In this document: positions 54,067 to 61,904 of the stretch, one piece after another
How the letters are laid out: every line of letters begins with the position of its first letter
Position numbering within the stretch: position 1 is the first letter of the stretch
Origin: Physcocola sp002396385
GTDB lineage: Bacteria > Bacteroidota > Bacteroidia > Bacteroidales > Paludibacteraceae
Direction of reading: 5' to 3'
Length of the DNA: 64,000 bases
Assembly: GCA_946535435.1 (NCBI GenBank)
Contig: CAMNDM010000006.1
Location: 62,001-126,000 of the forward strand
Made by a program: the position numbers and the translations under genes
Notes under the pieces: generated by a model
What the model saw: only the letters and a program-made list of their open reading frames with translations
Databases searched by the model: none
Told to the model about the DNA's origin: nothing

Positions 54067-54405
54067 ATGACTAAGTTACATATCAAAAAAGGCGATATCG
54101 TTTACGTCAACACAGGCAAAGACAAAGGCACTAAGGCCGAAGTCCTCAAAGTCCTTGTTAAGGAACAACGCGCTATCGTTAAGGGCGTAAATATGGTGAA
54201 AAAGAACACCAAGCCTAGCGCCAAGAATCCTCAGGGTGGTATCGTTACCATGGAGGCTCCTGTCCATATCTCTAACTTGAACCCGGTTGACCCTAAGACT
54301 GGTAAGGCTACTCGCGTTGGCCGCCGTCTTAACGAGGCTGGTAAGTTGGTTCGATATGCTAAGAAATCTGGTGAAGAAATTAAAGATGCGGAGGTTAAGA
54401 AATGA
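54067..54405 (+). CDS. rplX: 50S ribosomal protein L24
   Basis: 112 residues. LHIKKGDIVYVNTGKDKGTKAEVLKV is the KOW motif; GVNMVKKNTKPS and IHISNLNPVDPKTGKATRVG follow (HISNLNP conserved). The stop overlaps the rplE start by 4 bases (ATGA). Confidence 0.97.
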   Translation: MTKLHIKKGDIVYVNTGKDKGTKAEVLKVLVKEQRAIVKGVNMVKKNTKPSAKNPQGGIVTMEAPVHISNLNPVDPKTGKATRVGRRLNEAGKLVRYAKKSGEEIKDAEVKK

Positions 54406-54944
54406 ATACTGCAAGTTTGAAAAAAGAATACGCTGAGCGTATCGTTCCTGCTTTAACCAAGCAATTTGGTTATTCTACAGTGATGCAGGTTCCTGTTCTT
54501 GAGAAGATCGTAATCAACGAAGGTCTGGGTAAGGCTGTTGACGATAAGAAGATTATTGAGACCGCTATTAACGAGTTGACTGCTATCTCTGGTCAGAAGG
54601 CTGTTGCCACTATCTCTAAGAAGGATATCTCTAACTTCAAACTCCGTAAGAAACTTCCAATCGGTGCTCGTGTTACTCTCCGTCGCGAGAAAATGTACGA
54701 GTTCTTGGAACGTTTGGTTCGTGTTGCTTTACCTCGTATCCGCGACTTCAAGGGTATTGAGTCTAAATTCGATGGTATGGGTAATTACACGCTCGGTATT
54801 CAGGAACAAATCATTTTTCCTGAAATAAATATCGACTCTATTACCAATATTATGGGAATGAATATTACCTTTGTAACCTCGGCGAAAACCGATGAGGAAG
54901 GTTACGCTTTGTTGAAAGAATTCGGTTTACCTTTTAAAAAGTAA
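54402..54944 (+). CDS. rplE: 50S ribosomal protein L5
   Basis: 180 residues. VMQVPVLEKIVINEGLGKA, KLRKKLPIGARVTLRREKMYEFLERLV and YTLGIQEQIIFPEI are conserved; contacts 5S rRNA. Coupled to rplX. Confidence 0.98.
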   Translation: MNTASLKKEYAERIVPALTKQFGYSTVMQVPVLEKIVINEGLGKAVDDKKIIETAINELTAISGQKAVATISKKDISNFKLRKKLPIGARVTLRREKMYEFLERLVRVALPRIRDFKGIESKFDGMGNYTLGIQEQIIFPEINIDSITNIMGMNITFVTSAKTDEEGYALLKEFGLPFKK

Positions 54945-54949
54945 AATAG

Positions 54950-55219
54950 ATGGCAAAAGAATCAATGATCGCACGTGAAGTTAAGCGTGCAAAACTTTGC
55001 GCCAAATATGCAGAAAAGAGAAAAGCACTGAAGGAAGCTGGTGATTACCAGGGCCTTCAGGCTCTTCCTAAAAACGCTTCTCCTGTTCGTGCACACAACC
55101 GTTGCAAGTTGACTGGCCGTCCAAGAGGTTATATGCGCGTTTTCGGCCTCTCACGTATTCAGTTCCGTGAAATGGCCTCTGCTGGTCTTATCCCAGGCGT
55201 AAAGAAAGCAAGCTGGTAA
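54950..55219 (+). CDS. rpsN: 30S ribosomal protein S14 (zinc-independent form)
   Basis: 89 residues, the longer form without the zinc-binding CxxC pairs of the 61-residue type. AKESMIAREVKRAKL, HNRCKLTGRPRGYMRVFGLSRIQFREMA and the terminal GVKKASW are typical. Followed by a 57-base gap with a small hairpin before rpsH. Confidence 0.97.
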   Translation: MAKESMIAREVKRAKLCAKYAEKRKALKEAGDYQGLQALPKNASPVRAHNRCKLTGRPRGYMRVFGLSRIQFREMASAGLIPGVKKASW

Positions 55220-55238
55220 GAAGCGCTTATTTTAAATA

Positions 55239-55260
55239 TTGTCAGGGCTCTCCTGATCAA
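55239..55260 (+). promoter_or_regulatory. Small hairpin before rpsH
   Basis: TCAGG (55242-55246) pairs with CCTGA (55252-55256) around 5 nt, extended by three pairs past a one-base bulge. No T tract follows. It could be an mRNA structure for S8 autoregulation, but this is a guess. Confidence 0.3.
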
Positions 55261-55276
55261 TTTAAATTATATTTTT

Positions 55277-55672
55277 ATGACAGATCCAATAGCTGATTAT
55301 CTAACAAGATTGCGGAATGCTATCCGCGCTAATCACAGGGTTCTTGAAGTTCCTGCTTCAAACCTTAAAAAAGAAATCACAAAGATATTGCTCGACAAGG
55401 GCTATATCTTGAACTACAAGTTCATTGAGGATGGTCCTCAAGGTACTATCAAAATAGCTTTGAAGTACGATACTGCTCACAAGGTGAATGCTATCAAAAA
55501 CCTTCAGCGTGTGTCTACTCCAGGTTTACGTAAGTACACTGGCTACAAGGAAATGCCTCGTGTCCTCAATGGCCTCGGCATTGCCATCGTTTCTACCTCT
55601 AAGGGCGTTATCACCGACAAAGAAGCTCGCGAGCTTAAGGTTGGTGGTGAAGTATTGTGTTATGTTTATTAA
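55277..55672 (+). CDS. rpsH: 30S ribosomal protein S8
   Basis: 131 residues. MTDPIADYLTRLRNAIRANHRVLEVPAS, RVSTPGLRKYTGYKEMPRVLNGLGIAIVSTSKGV and the C-terminal GGEVLCYVY are conserved. S8 is the repressor of the spc operon in E. coli. Confidence 0.98.
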   Translation: MTDPIADYLTRLRNAIRANHRVLEVPASNLKKEITKILLDKGYILNYKFIEDGPQGTIKIALKYDTAHKVNAIKNLQRVSTPGLRKYTGYKEMPRVLNGLGIAIVSTSKGVITDKEARELKVGGEVLCYVY

Positions 55673-55674
55673 TT

Positions 55675-55680
55675 AGGAGG
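55675..55680 (+). promoter_or_regulatory. Strong Shine-Dalgarno sequence before rplF
   Basis: AGGAGG ends 8 bases before the rplF ATG at 55689, a perfect and well-spaced Shine-Dalgarno. None of the other ribosomal genes in this cluster has a comparable one, as expected for Bacteroidetes. Confidence 0.8.
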
Positions 55681-55688
55681 AATTGTAA

Positions 55689-56243
55689 ATGTCTAGAATA
55701 GGTAAATTACCAATCAGTATTCCAAGTGGTGTTACAGTTTCTGTAAAAGATAACACTGTTACTGTAAAAGGTCCTAAGGGCGAACTCTCTCAGAGCATTA
55801 ACCCTCGTATTTCTGTAAAGGTAGAAGACGGCCAGATCGAATTCACCCGCCCTTCTGATGAAAAGACCGACAAGGCTATGCACGGTCTGTACAGGGCGTT
55901 AGTCAACAATATGGTTGTCGGTGTTTCTGAAGGTTATAAGAAAGAAATGGAACTCGTCGGTGTAGGTTACCGCGTATCAAACAACGGAAACGTTATCGAG
56001 TTCTCTCTCGGCTTCTCTCACGCTATCTATTTCCAACTTCCTGCTGAAGTCAAGGTTGAGACTAAGAGTGAAAGAAACCAGAATCCGCTTCTTACCCTTG
56101 AAAGCTGCGACAAACAGTTGATTGGACAAATTTGTGCTAAGATTCGTTCTTTCCGTATGCCTGAACCTTATAAGGGTAAGGGTATCAAGTTCATTGGTGA
56201 ACAGATTCGTAGAAAGGCTGGTAAGTCTGCTGGCGCTAAATAA
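55689..56243 (+). CDS. rplF: 50S ribosomal protein L6
   Basis: 184 residues. MSRIGKLPISIPSGVTV, the GPKGELS turn, and the C-terminal RMPEPYKGKGIKFIGEQIRRKAGKS are conserved. The only gene here with a perfect Shine-Dalgarno sequence (AGGAGG), 16 bases after rpsH. Confidence 0.98.
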   Translation: MSRIGKLPISIPSGVTVSVKDNTVTVKGPKGELSQSINPRISVKVEDGQIEFTRPSDEKTDKAMHGLYRALVNNMVVGVSEGYKKEMELVGVGYRVSNNGNVIEFSLGFSHAIYFQLPAEVKVETKSERNQNPLLTLESCDKQLIGQICAKIRSFRMPEPYKGKGIKFIGEQIRRKAGKSAGAK

Positions 56244-56262
56244 CACGTAAACTTTGGTTATT

Positions 56263-56673
56263 ATGACTGACAAAATTCAAAGAAGAAACAAAATAAAGAT
56301 GAGCATCAGAAAGAAGGTTTCTGGCACTGCTGCCAGACCTCGTCTGACGGTTTTCCGTAGCAACAAGCAGATTTATGCCCAGATTGTTGACGACACCTAT
56401 GCTCATAAGTTCGAAGTGAAACACAATGGTGTTTCTGAAGGCGAAATTACTGTATTCAGCTCTAAGACTCTTTGCTCGGCTTCTTCCCTCTCTCTTGGCG
56501 ATACTGGCAAGATTACAAAGAAGGAACAGGCTGCTAAAGTTGGTGAACTCATAGCTAAGAATGCTGTCGCAGCTGGTATCACAGAGGTTGTATTTGACCG
56601 TAATGGTTATTTGTATCACGGAAGAGTTCAGGAGTTGGCTGATGCCGCTCGTAAGGGAGGTCTTAAATTTTAA
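56263..56673 (+). CDS. rplR: 50S ribosomal protein L18
   Basis: 136 residues from the ATG at 56263 (MTDKIQRRNKIKM); an in-frame TTG at 56254 is unlikely. GTAARPRLTVFRSNKQIYAQI and FDRNGYLYHGRVQELADAAR are conserved. Binds 5S rRNA. Somewhat longer than the usual 118-120 residues, with a Ser-rich insertion near the middle, usual in this phylum. Confidence 0.96.
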   Translation: MTDKIQRRNKIKMSIRKKVSGTAARPRLTVFRSNKQIYAQIVDDTYAHKFEVKHNGVSEGEITVFSSKTLCSASSLSLGDTGKITKKEQAAKVGELIAKNAVAAGITEVVFDRNGYLYHGRVQELADAARKGGLKF

Positions 56674-56679
56674 TTGGTT

Positions 56680-57207
56680 ATGGCTGAAAATAAAAATAAT
56701 ACAAAACAAGCAAACACTAGCAGCGAGTCTGAATTGACTGACCACATGGTAGCGCTTAACCGTGTTACTAAGGTTACCAAGGGTGGTCGCGCAATTACTT
56801 TTGCGGCTATCATGGTCGTTGGTGATGGTAATGGCAAGGTAGGTTATGGCCTTGGTAAGGCTAACGATGCTACTGCCGCTATCGAAAAAGGCACAGAGGC
56901 TGCTAAGAAGGCTATGATTAAGGTGCCTCTTCGTAAGGGTACTATCCCTCACGAACAGTTTGCAAAGTTCAGCGGTTCTGAAGTTATACTTATCCCTGCT
57001 TCTGAAGGTACTGGTTTGAAAGCCGGTGGTGCAATGCGTGCTGTTCTTGAAAGCGCGGGTGTAAAAGACGTCCTTGCAAAATCGAAGGGCTCTTCTAACC
57101 CTCACAACCTTGTAAAGGCAACTATGTTGGCTCTTTCTCAGTTGAGAGACGCTTATACTGTTGCTCAAAATCGTGGTGTTTCACTTGAAAAAGTTTTTAA
57201 AGGTTAA
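56680..57207 (+). CDS. rpsE: 30S ribosomal protein S5
   Basis: 175 residues from the ATG at 56680 (MAENKNN). LNRVTKVTKGGRAITFAAIMVVGDGNGKVGYGLGKA is the core signature; VLESAGVKDVLAKSKGSSNPHNLVKA is also typical. An in-frame TTG six bases earlier is not needed. Confidence 0.97.
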   Translation: MAENKNNTKQANTSSESELTDHMVALNRVTKVTKGGRAITFAAIMVVGDGNGKVGYGLGKANDATAAIEKGTEAAKKAMIKVPLRKGTIPHEQFAKFSGSEVILIPASEGTGLKAGGAMRAVLESAGVKDVLAKSKGSSNPHNLVKATMLALSQLRDAYTVAQNRGVSLEKVFKG

Positions 57208-57214
57208 AAAGAGT

Positions 57215-57391
57215 ATGGCTAAGATCAAATTGAAACAAGTACGCTCTGCAATTGATTGCACTAAGCGTCAGAAGGCCAACTTGGAAGCACTCGGCTTCAA
57301 GAAGAATGGCACAATCATCGAGAAGGAGGATACTCCTTCTGTCCGCGGTATGCTTAAAGTCGTTGGACATCTGGTTATCGAGGTTAAATAA
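57215..57391 (+). CDS. rpmD: 50S ribosomal protein L30
   Basis: 58 residues from the ATG at 57215 (MAKIKLKQVRSAI). The open frame reaches back into rpsE, but that part is only overlap. The middle reads IDCTKRQKANLEALGF, then SVRGMLKVVGHLVIEVK. Starts 7 bases after rpsE. Confidence 0.97.
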   Translation: MAKIKLKQVRSAIDCTKRQKANLEALGFKKNGTIIEKEDTPSVRGMLKVVGHLVIEVK

Positions 57392-57411
57392 TTTCAGAAA
57401 AATTTACAAAA

Positions 57412-57864
57412 ATGGATTTAAGTAATTTACAGCCTGCAAAAGGTTCAAGCCATAGAAAAAGAAGATTAGGTCGCGGTCAGGGCTCAGGTTACGGAGGTAC
57501 TTCAACTCGTGGTAACAAGGGTGCTGCATCTCGCTCTGGTTATTCTCACAAGATTGGTTTCGAAGGTGGCCAGATGCCTTTGCAGCGTCGTTTGCCAAAG
57601 TTTGGTTTCAAGAATGTCAATCGTGTTTCTTATAAGGCCGTCAATATCGGTGATTTGCAAGAATTGGCCGATAAGAATAATGTTGCCGATATCAACAAGA
57701 ATGTCCTTCTTGAAGCTGGCTTAATCGGTAAAAACGACTTGGTTAAGGTTCTTGGCAATGGCTCTGTTACAAAGGCTTTAAATGTAACTGCCGATGCTTT
57801 CTCAGAATCTGCTAAGTCTGCTATCGAAGCCGCTGGAGGTAAGGTTGAAACTTTGAAGAAGTAA
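57412..57864 (+). CDS. rplO: 50S ribosomal protein L15
   Basis: 150 residues. MDLSNLQPAKGSSHRKRRLGRGQGSGYGGTSTRGNKG with Gly-rich basic start and FEGGQMPLQRRLPKFGF are diagnostic. Immediately precedes secY by 2 bases. Confidence 0.98.
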   Translation: MDLSNLQPAKGSSHRKRRLGRGQGSGYGGTSTRGNKGAASRSGYSHKIGFEGGQMPLQRRLPKFGFKNVNRVSYKAVNIGDLQELADKNNVADINKNVLLEAGLIGKNDLVKVLGNGSVTKALNVTADAFSESAKSAIEAAGGKVETLKK

Positions 57865-57866
57865 TA

Positions 57867-59213
57867 ATGAAAAAAATCGTAGATATATTCAGAAATATTA
57901 TGAAGATTCAGGATCTTCGCGACAGAATCCTCATAACTTTATTATTCGTTTTTATCTACCGTATAGGATCGTTCATTGCACTTCCTGGTGTTAATGTACA
58001 TCTTTTGAAAGGGTTGGAGAATCAGACCGCTGAAGGTATTATGGGCTTGCTCAATATGTTCTCGGGCGGAGCGTTCTCCAACGCTTCCATTTTTGCGTTA
58101 GGTATTATGCCGTACATCTCTGCATCTATCGTCATCCAACTGATGACGGTGGCTCTTCCTTCTTTCAAGAAGATGCAGCGCGATGGTGAGAGTGGACGCC
58201 GTAAACTTACGCAATATACCCGTATCCTTACTGTTGTTATATTACTTCTACAGGGCCCAGCCTATCTTGTTAACTTGCATATGCAGGCCGCTCAGGCAGT
58301 TCCTACCACATTCTGGTTCAACTTCTCTTCTACGTTGATCCTTTGCGGTGGTAGCATGTTTGTTATGTGGCTCGGTGAACGTATTACAGATAAAGGTATT
58401 GGTAATGGTATCTCTTTCGTGATCCTTATCGGTATCATTGCACGACTTCTTCCTGCTCTTGGAGAGGAATTTGCAATGTCGTTGACAAATGCGGGAGGTC
58501 TTGTCAAGTTCATTCTTGAAATAGTCTTCTTGCTGATTGTTATCGGTCTTGCTCTTCTTCTTGTACAGGGTACTCGCAGAGTCCCTCTCCAATATGCAAA
58601 GCAGATGTCGGCTACTGGTGGCAGAGCTTCTCTTAACGGAGCTCGCCAGTATATTCCTTTGAAAGTTTATGCTGCGAATGTGATGCCTATCATTTTTGCG
58701 CAGGCTATTATGTTTATTCCTTATTCTGTGGCTCCTCTTTTCGGCGAAAATGTCGGTGCGGAGTTCCAGACTTATTTCGATTACAGGGGTGTTGCCTATA
58801 ACTTGGTGTTTGCCTTGTTGATTATCGCTTTCACCTATTTCTATACTGCAATCACAATCCAGCCAACGCAAATGGCTGAGGATATGAAACGTAGTGGCTC
58901 TTTTATTCCACAGGTGAAACCTGGCGCAGACACTGCTGAGTATATCGATACTATTATGTCTCGTATTACTCTTCCTGGTGCTTTGTTCCTTGCTTTCTTG
59001 GCTATACTGCCTTCAATTGTGGCTCCTTTGGTCGGCATAAATTCTCAGTTCGCCCAGTTCTTTGGCGGAACGTCATTGCTCATTATGGTGGGTGTTGTGC
59101 TTGATACCTGTCAGCAGGTTGAAAGCCACTTGCTTATGCACCATTACGATGGTATGATGACTTCTGGTAGAATTCAAGGGCGTGGAATTGTAGTTCCTGA
59201 AGGTTCGAAATGA
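57867..59213 (+). CDS. secY: Preprotein translocase subunit SecY
   Basis: 448 residues, ten predicted membrane helices. FIYRIGSFIALPGVN in the first helix, the plug region MFSGGAFSNASIFALGIMPYISASIVIQLM, and SGRIQGRG near the C-terminus are typical. Forms the SecYEG channel. Its stop overlaps the map start (ATGA). No adk gene between secY and map, as is usual in Bacteroidetes. Confidence 0.98.
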   Translation: MKKIVDIFRNIMKIQDLRDRILITLLFVFIYRIGSFIALPGVNVHLLKGLENQTAEGIMGLLNMFSGGAFSNASIFALGIMPYISASIVIQLMTVALPSFKKMQRDGESGRRKLTQYTRILTVVILLLQGPAYLVNLHMQAAQAVPTTFWFNFSSTLILCGGSMFVMWLGERITDKGIGNGISFVILIGIIARLLPALGEEFAMSLTNAGGLVKFILEIVFLLIVIGLALLLVQGTRRVPLQYAKQMSATGGRASLNGARQYIPLKVYAANVMPIIFAQAIMFIPYSVAPLFGENVGAEFQTYFDYRGVAYNLVFALLIIAFTYFYTAITIQPTQMAEDMKRSGSFIPQVKPGADTAEYIDTIMSRITLPGALFLAFLAILPSIVAPLVGINSQFAQFFGGTSLLIMVGVVLDTCQQVESHLLMHHYDGMMTSGRIQGRGIVVPEGSK

Positions 59214-59980
59214 TATTTCTGAAGACTGACGAAGAAATAGAGTTGCTTAAAATCAGCAACACTATTGTTGCTAAAACTCTTGCTGAAGTCGGTCGAAATA
59301 TCAAGCCCGGCATTACTACACTACAACTCGACAAAATTGCTGAAACTTACATTCGCGATTGCGGTGCTGTTCCAAGCTTTTTAGGGTACGGAGGTTTTCC
59401 GAATTCTATTTGTACATCGGTTAACGACCAGGTTGTACACGGAATACCTGATAACTACGAACTGAAAGAAGGTGACATTGTTTCGGTGGACTGTGGTGCA
59501 CAGATCAATGGCTTTCATGGTGATTCCTGCTATACTTTCGCAGTGGGTCCTATATCACATGAAGTGGCTGCCTTGTTGGAATCAACAAAGGCAGCTCTTT
59601 ATAGTGGTATAAGCCAGGCTGTTGAGGGGAAACGTCTGGGCGACGTGTCTGCTGCTATTCAAAAACGTGTTGAAGGTGACGGCTATTCTGTCGTTAAGGA
59701 ATACACGGGACATGGTATCGGCAGAAGTATGCATGAAGATCCTTTAGTTAGGAATTACGGACCTGCCGGACGTGGTTTGAAACTGCGTAGGGGTATGGTT
59801 ATCGCTATTGAACCAATGGTGAACATGGGTTCGAATTCAGTTTATAGAAAAAAAGACGGATGGACGGTTTGTACTTCTGACCATCTACCGGCTGCCCACT
59901 TCGAGCATACCGTGGCTGTGGGGCGAGATAAGGCAGAAATTTTATCATCTTTTGATTTTATAGAAATAAAATATGTCTAA
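59210..59980 (+). CDS. map: Type I methionine aminopeptidase
   Basis: 256 residues. It removes the initiator Met from new proteins. Metal ligands are in VSVDCGAQINGFHGDS (two Asp), EYTGHGIGRSMHEDP (His), IAIEPMVNMG (Glu) and AHFEHTVAV (Glu/His). It overlaps both the secY stop and, by 8 bases, the infA start. Confidence 0.97.
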   Translation: MIFLKTDEEIELLKISNTIVAKTLAEVGRNIKPGITTLQLDKIAETYIRDCGAVPSFLGYGGFPNSICTSVNDQVVHGIPDNYELKEGDIVSVDCGAQINGFHGDSCYTFAVGPISHEVAALLESTKAALYSGISQAVEGKRLGDVSAAIQKRVEGDGYSVVKEYTGHGIGRSMHEDPLVRNYGPAGRGLKLRRGMVIAIEPMVNMGSNSVYRKKDGWTVCTSDHLPAAHFEHTVAVGRDKAEILSSFDFIEIKYV

Positions 59981-60191
59981 ACAGACAGCAATAGAACAAG
60001 ACGGAACTATTCGTGAGGCACTTTCAAACTGCCAATTCAGAGTCGAACTCGAGAATGGACACGAGATAATCGCTCATATCTCTGGTAAGATGAGAATGCA
60101 CTATATTAAAATTCTTCCAGGCGATAAAGTGAAGGTTGAAATGTCTCCTTATGATTTAAGTAAAGGTAGAATTTCCTTTAGGTATAAATAA
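59973..60191 (+). CDS. infA: Translation initiation factor IF-1
   Basis: 72 residues, exact usual length. SKQTAIEQDGTIREAL, FRVELENGHEIIAHISGKMRMHYIKILPGDKV and SPYDLSKGRISFRYK are diagnostic for the OB-fold factor that occupies the A site. Confidence 0.98.
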   Translation: MSKQTAIEQDGTIREALSNCQFRVELENGHEIIAHISGKMRMHYIKILPGDKVKVEMSPYDLSKGRISFRYK

Positions 60192-60203
60192 TAATTAAAC
60201 GCA

Positions 60204-60320
60204 ATGAAAGTTAAAGCTTCTCTTAAAAAACGTACTCCTGACTGCAAAATCGTTCGCAGAAAAGGACGTCTTTATGTAATCAACAAGAAAAATCCTAAGT
60301 TCAAATTACGTCAGGGTTAA
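60204..60320 (+). CDS. rpmJ: 50S ribosomal protein L36 (zinc ligands lost)
   Basis: 38 residues, ATG at 60204, TAA at 60318-60320. MKVKASLKKRTPDCKIVRR then YVINKKNPKFKLRQG. The usual C-x2-C...C...H zinc site is reduced to one Cys (Cys14): position 11 is Thr, 27 is Asn, 33 is Phe. So this is the zinc-free form. Located between infA and rpsM as expected. Confidence 0.96.
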   Translation: MKVKASLKKRTPDCKIVRRKGRLYVINKKNPKFKLRQG

Positions 60321-60331
60321 TCTTTTTTTAT

Positions 60332-60339
60332 TATTTTTG
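60332..60339 (+). promoter_or_regulatory. Possible internal promoter before rpsM
   Basis: TATTTTTG, a full TAnnTTTG match, in the 45-base rpmJ-rpsM gap, 26 bases before the rpsM ATG: the classical start of the alpha operon. Confidence 0.45.
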
Positions 60340-60365
60340 CAAAAAAAATATAGTTTAAGTAGTTT

Positions 60366-60746
60366 ATGGCTATAAGAATTGCCGGTGTAGACATGCCGCA
60401 AAACAAAAGTGGTGAAATCGCTTTGACAAGTATCTACGGTATTGGACGTAGCGCTGCGACCACTATTTTGTCTAAATCTGGTGTTGACAAAAACATCAAA
60501 GTAAAGGATTGGACTGACGATCAGGCTGCCAAAATTCGTGAGATTATTGGTGCTGAGTATAAGGTTGAAGGTGACCTCCGTTCTGAAGTGTCAATGAACA
60601 TCAAGCGTTTGATGGATATTGGCTGCTACAGAGGTATCCGTCACCGTCTTGGCTTGCCTGTTAGAGGTCAGCGTACTAAGAACAACTCTCGTACTCGTAA
60701 GGGTAAGAGAAAGACTGTTGCTAACAAGAAAAAAGCAACTAAGTAA
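60366..60746 (+). CDS. rpsM: 30S ribosomal protein S13
   Basis: 126 residues. MAIRIAGVDMPQNKSGEIALTSIYGIGRSAA, IGCYRGIRHRLGLPVRGQRTKNNSRTRKG and the basic C-terminal tail are conserved. Confidence 0.98.
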   Translation: MAIRIAGVDMPQNKSGEIALTSIYGIGRSAATTILSKSGVDKNIKVKDWTDDQAAKIREIIGAEYKVEGDLRSEVSMNIKRLMDIGCYRGIRHRLGLPVRGQRTKNNSRTRKGKRKTVANKKKATK

Positions 60747-60775
60747 TAACTAAATGCTATTAATTTTTAACTAGT

Positions 60776-61165
60776 ATGGCAAAAAAAACAGTAGCAGCTA
60801 AAAAAAGGGTTGTAAAAGTAGACGCCAACGGACAGCTGCACGTACACTCATCTTTCAATAACATTATCGTATCTTTGACCAACTCTGAAGGTCAGGTTAT
60901 ATCTTGGTCTTCTGCAGGTAAAATGGGCTTCCGTGGCTCTAAGAAGAACACTCCGTATGCAGCTCAGATGGCTGCTCAGGATTGTGCTAAGGTCGCTTAC
61001 GATCTTGGTTTGAGAAAGGTTGTCGCTTACGTGACTGGCCCGGGTAACGGACGTGAATCTGCAATCCGCACTGTCAATGGTGCTGGTATTGAGGTTACCG
61101 AAATCCGCGACGTTACACCACTTCCTCATAATGGCTGCCGACCACCTAAAACACGTCGAGTTTAA
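60776..61165 (+). CDS. rpsK: 30S ribosomal protein S11
   Basis: 129 residues. HVHSSFNNIIVSLTN, GRESAIRTVNGAGIEVTEIRDVTPLPHNGCRPPKTRRV are diagnostic. Followed by an unusually long gap before rpsD. Confidence 0.98.
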   Translation: MAKKTVAAKKRVVKVDANGQLHVHSSFNNIIVSLTNSEGQVISWSSAGKMGFRGSKKNTPYAAQMAAQDCAKVAYDLGLRKVVAYVTGPGNGRESAIRTVNGAGIEVTEIRDVTPLPHNGCRPPKTRRV

Positions 61166-61185
61166 TTATTATTTATTACTTAATC

Positions 61186-61236
61186 CTCGTCTTGGTTCCC
61201 CGAGTGTTATAATTGCATTCTAAACCTCTCTCAATT
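61186..61236 (+). promoter_or_regulatory. Possible structured leader of rpsD
   Basis: The rpsK-rpsD gap is 116 bases, long for this cluster. It can form a 5-bp hairpin with a 4-nt loop (61191-61195/61200-61204) and a second 5-bp stem (61211-61215/61232-61236). No T tract, no TAnnTTTG. S4 control is conceivable. Confidence 0.3.
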
Positions 61237-61281
61237 GCGGCTGCACTTGAAGAACGAAGGCATAAAATTTTAGATCAAAAA

Positions 61282-61890
61282 ATGGCAAGATATATTGGTC
61301 CAAAAACGAGAATTGCTCGTAAGTTTGGTGAAGCTATCTTCGGTCCTGATAAGGTTTTGTCTAAGCGCAACTTCCCCCCAGGCCAACACGGAGTTAACAA
61401 AAGAAAGAAGACTTCTGAGTATGGTGCACAGTTGAACGAAAAGCAGAAGGCTAAATACACTTATGGCGTTCTTGAACGTCAGTTCCGTATCCTTTTCGAT
61501 GAGGCTTCTCGTTCTAAAGGCGTTACCGGTGAGGTTCTTTTGCAGCTTCTTGAGTCTCGTCTTGACAATATCGTTTTCCGCTTAGGTATCGCACGCAGCC
61601 GTGCAGCTGCTCGTCAGTTCGTTTCTCACTGCCATATTACTGTTGACGGAAAGGTTGTTAATATCCCTTCTTATTCAGTTAAGCCTGGTCAGATTGTTGC
61701 TGTTCGTGAGAAGTCTAAGTCTTTGGAGGCTATCGCCGATAACTTGGCTGGCTTTAATCATGCTAAATATCCTTGGTTGGAGTGGGATAATGCTTCTATG
61801 GCAGGTAAGTATTCTTACGTTCCTGAACGTGCTGATATCCCTGAAAACATCAAGGAACAATCAATCGTCGAGTTGTACTCTAAACAATAA
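61282..61890 (+). CDS. rpsD: 30S ribosomal protein S4
   Basis: 202 residues from the ATG at 61282 (MARYIGPKTRIARKFGE). The frame is open for 23 more codons upstream from a TTG, but that stretch is not S4-like. The S4 RNA-binding domain is LLQLLESRLDNIVFRLGIARSRAAARQFVSHCHITVDGKVV (about 88-128). Confidence 0.97.
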   Translation: MARYIGPKTRIARKFGEAIFGPDKVLSKRNFPPGQHGVNKRKKTSEYGAQLNEKQKAKYTYGVLERQFRILFDEASRSKGVTGEVLLQLLESRLDNIVFRLGIARSRAAARQFVSHCHITVDGKVVNIPSYSVKPGQIVAVREKSKSLEAIADNLAGFNHAKYPWLEWDNASMAGKYSYVPERADIPENIKEQSIVELYSKQ

Positions 61891-61904
61891 TTAAAATTTT
61901 GTCC

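Noticed and set aside
56236..57168. A 310-codon minus-strand frame across rplR and rpsE
   Set aside because: Both plus-strand genes are unmistakable. Long antisense frames are common opposite highly biased codons.
57161..57214. Longer rpmD starting inside rpsE
   Set aside because: L30 has about 58 residues, starting at 57215. The extra codons are simply rpsE sequence in another frame.
61213..61281. Upstream extension of rpsD from a TTG
   Set aside because: S4 proteins begin MARY; the upstream codons are not S4-like and more likely form an untranslated leader.
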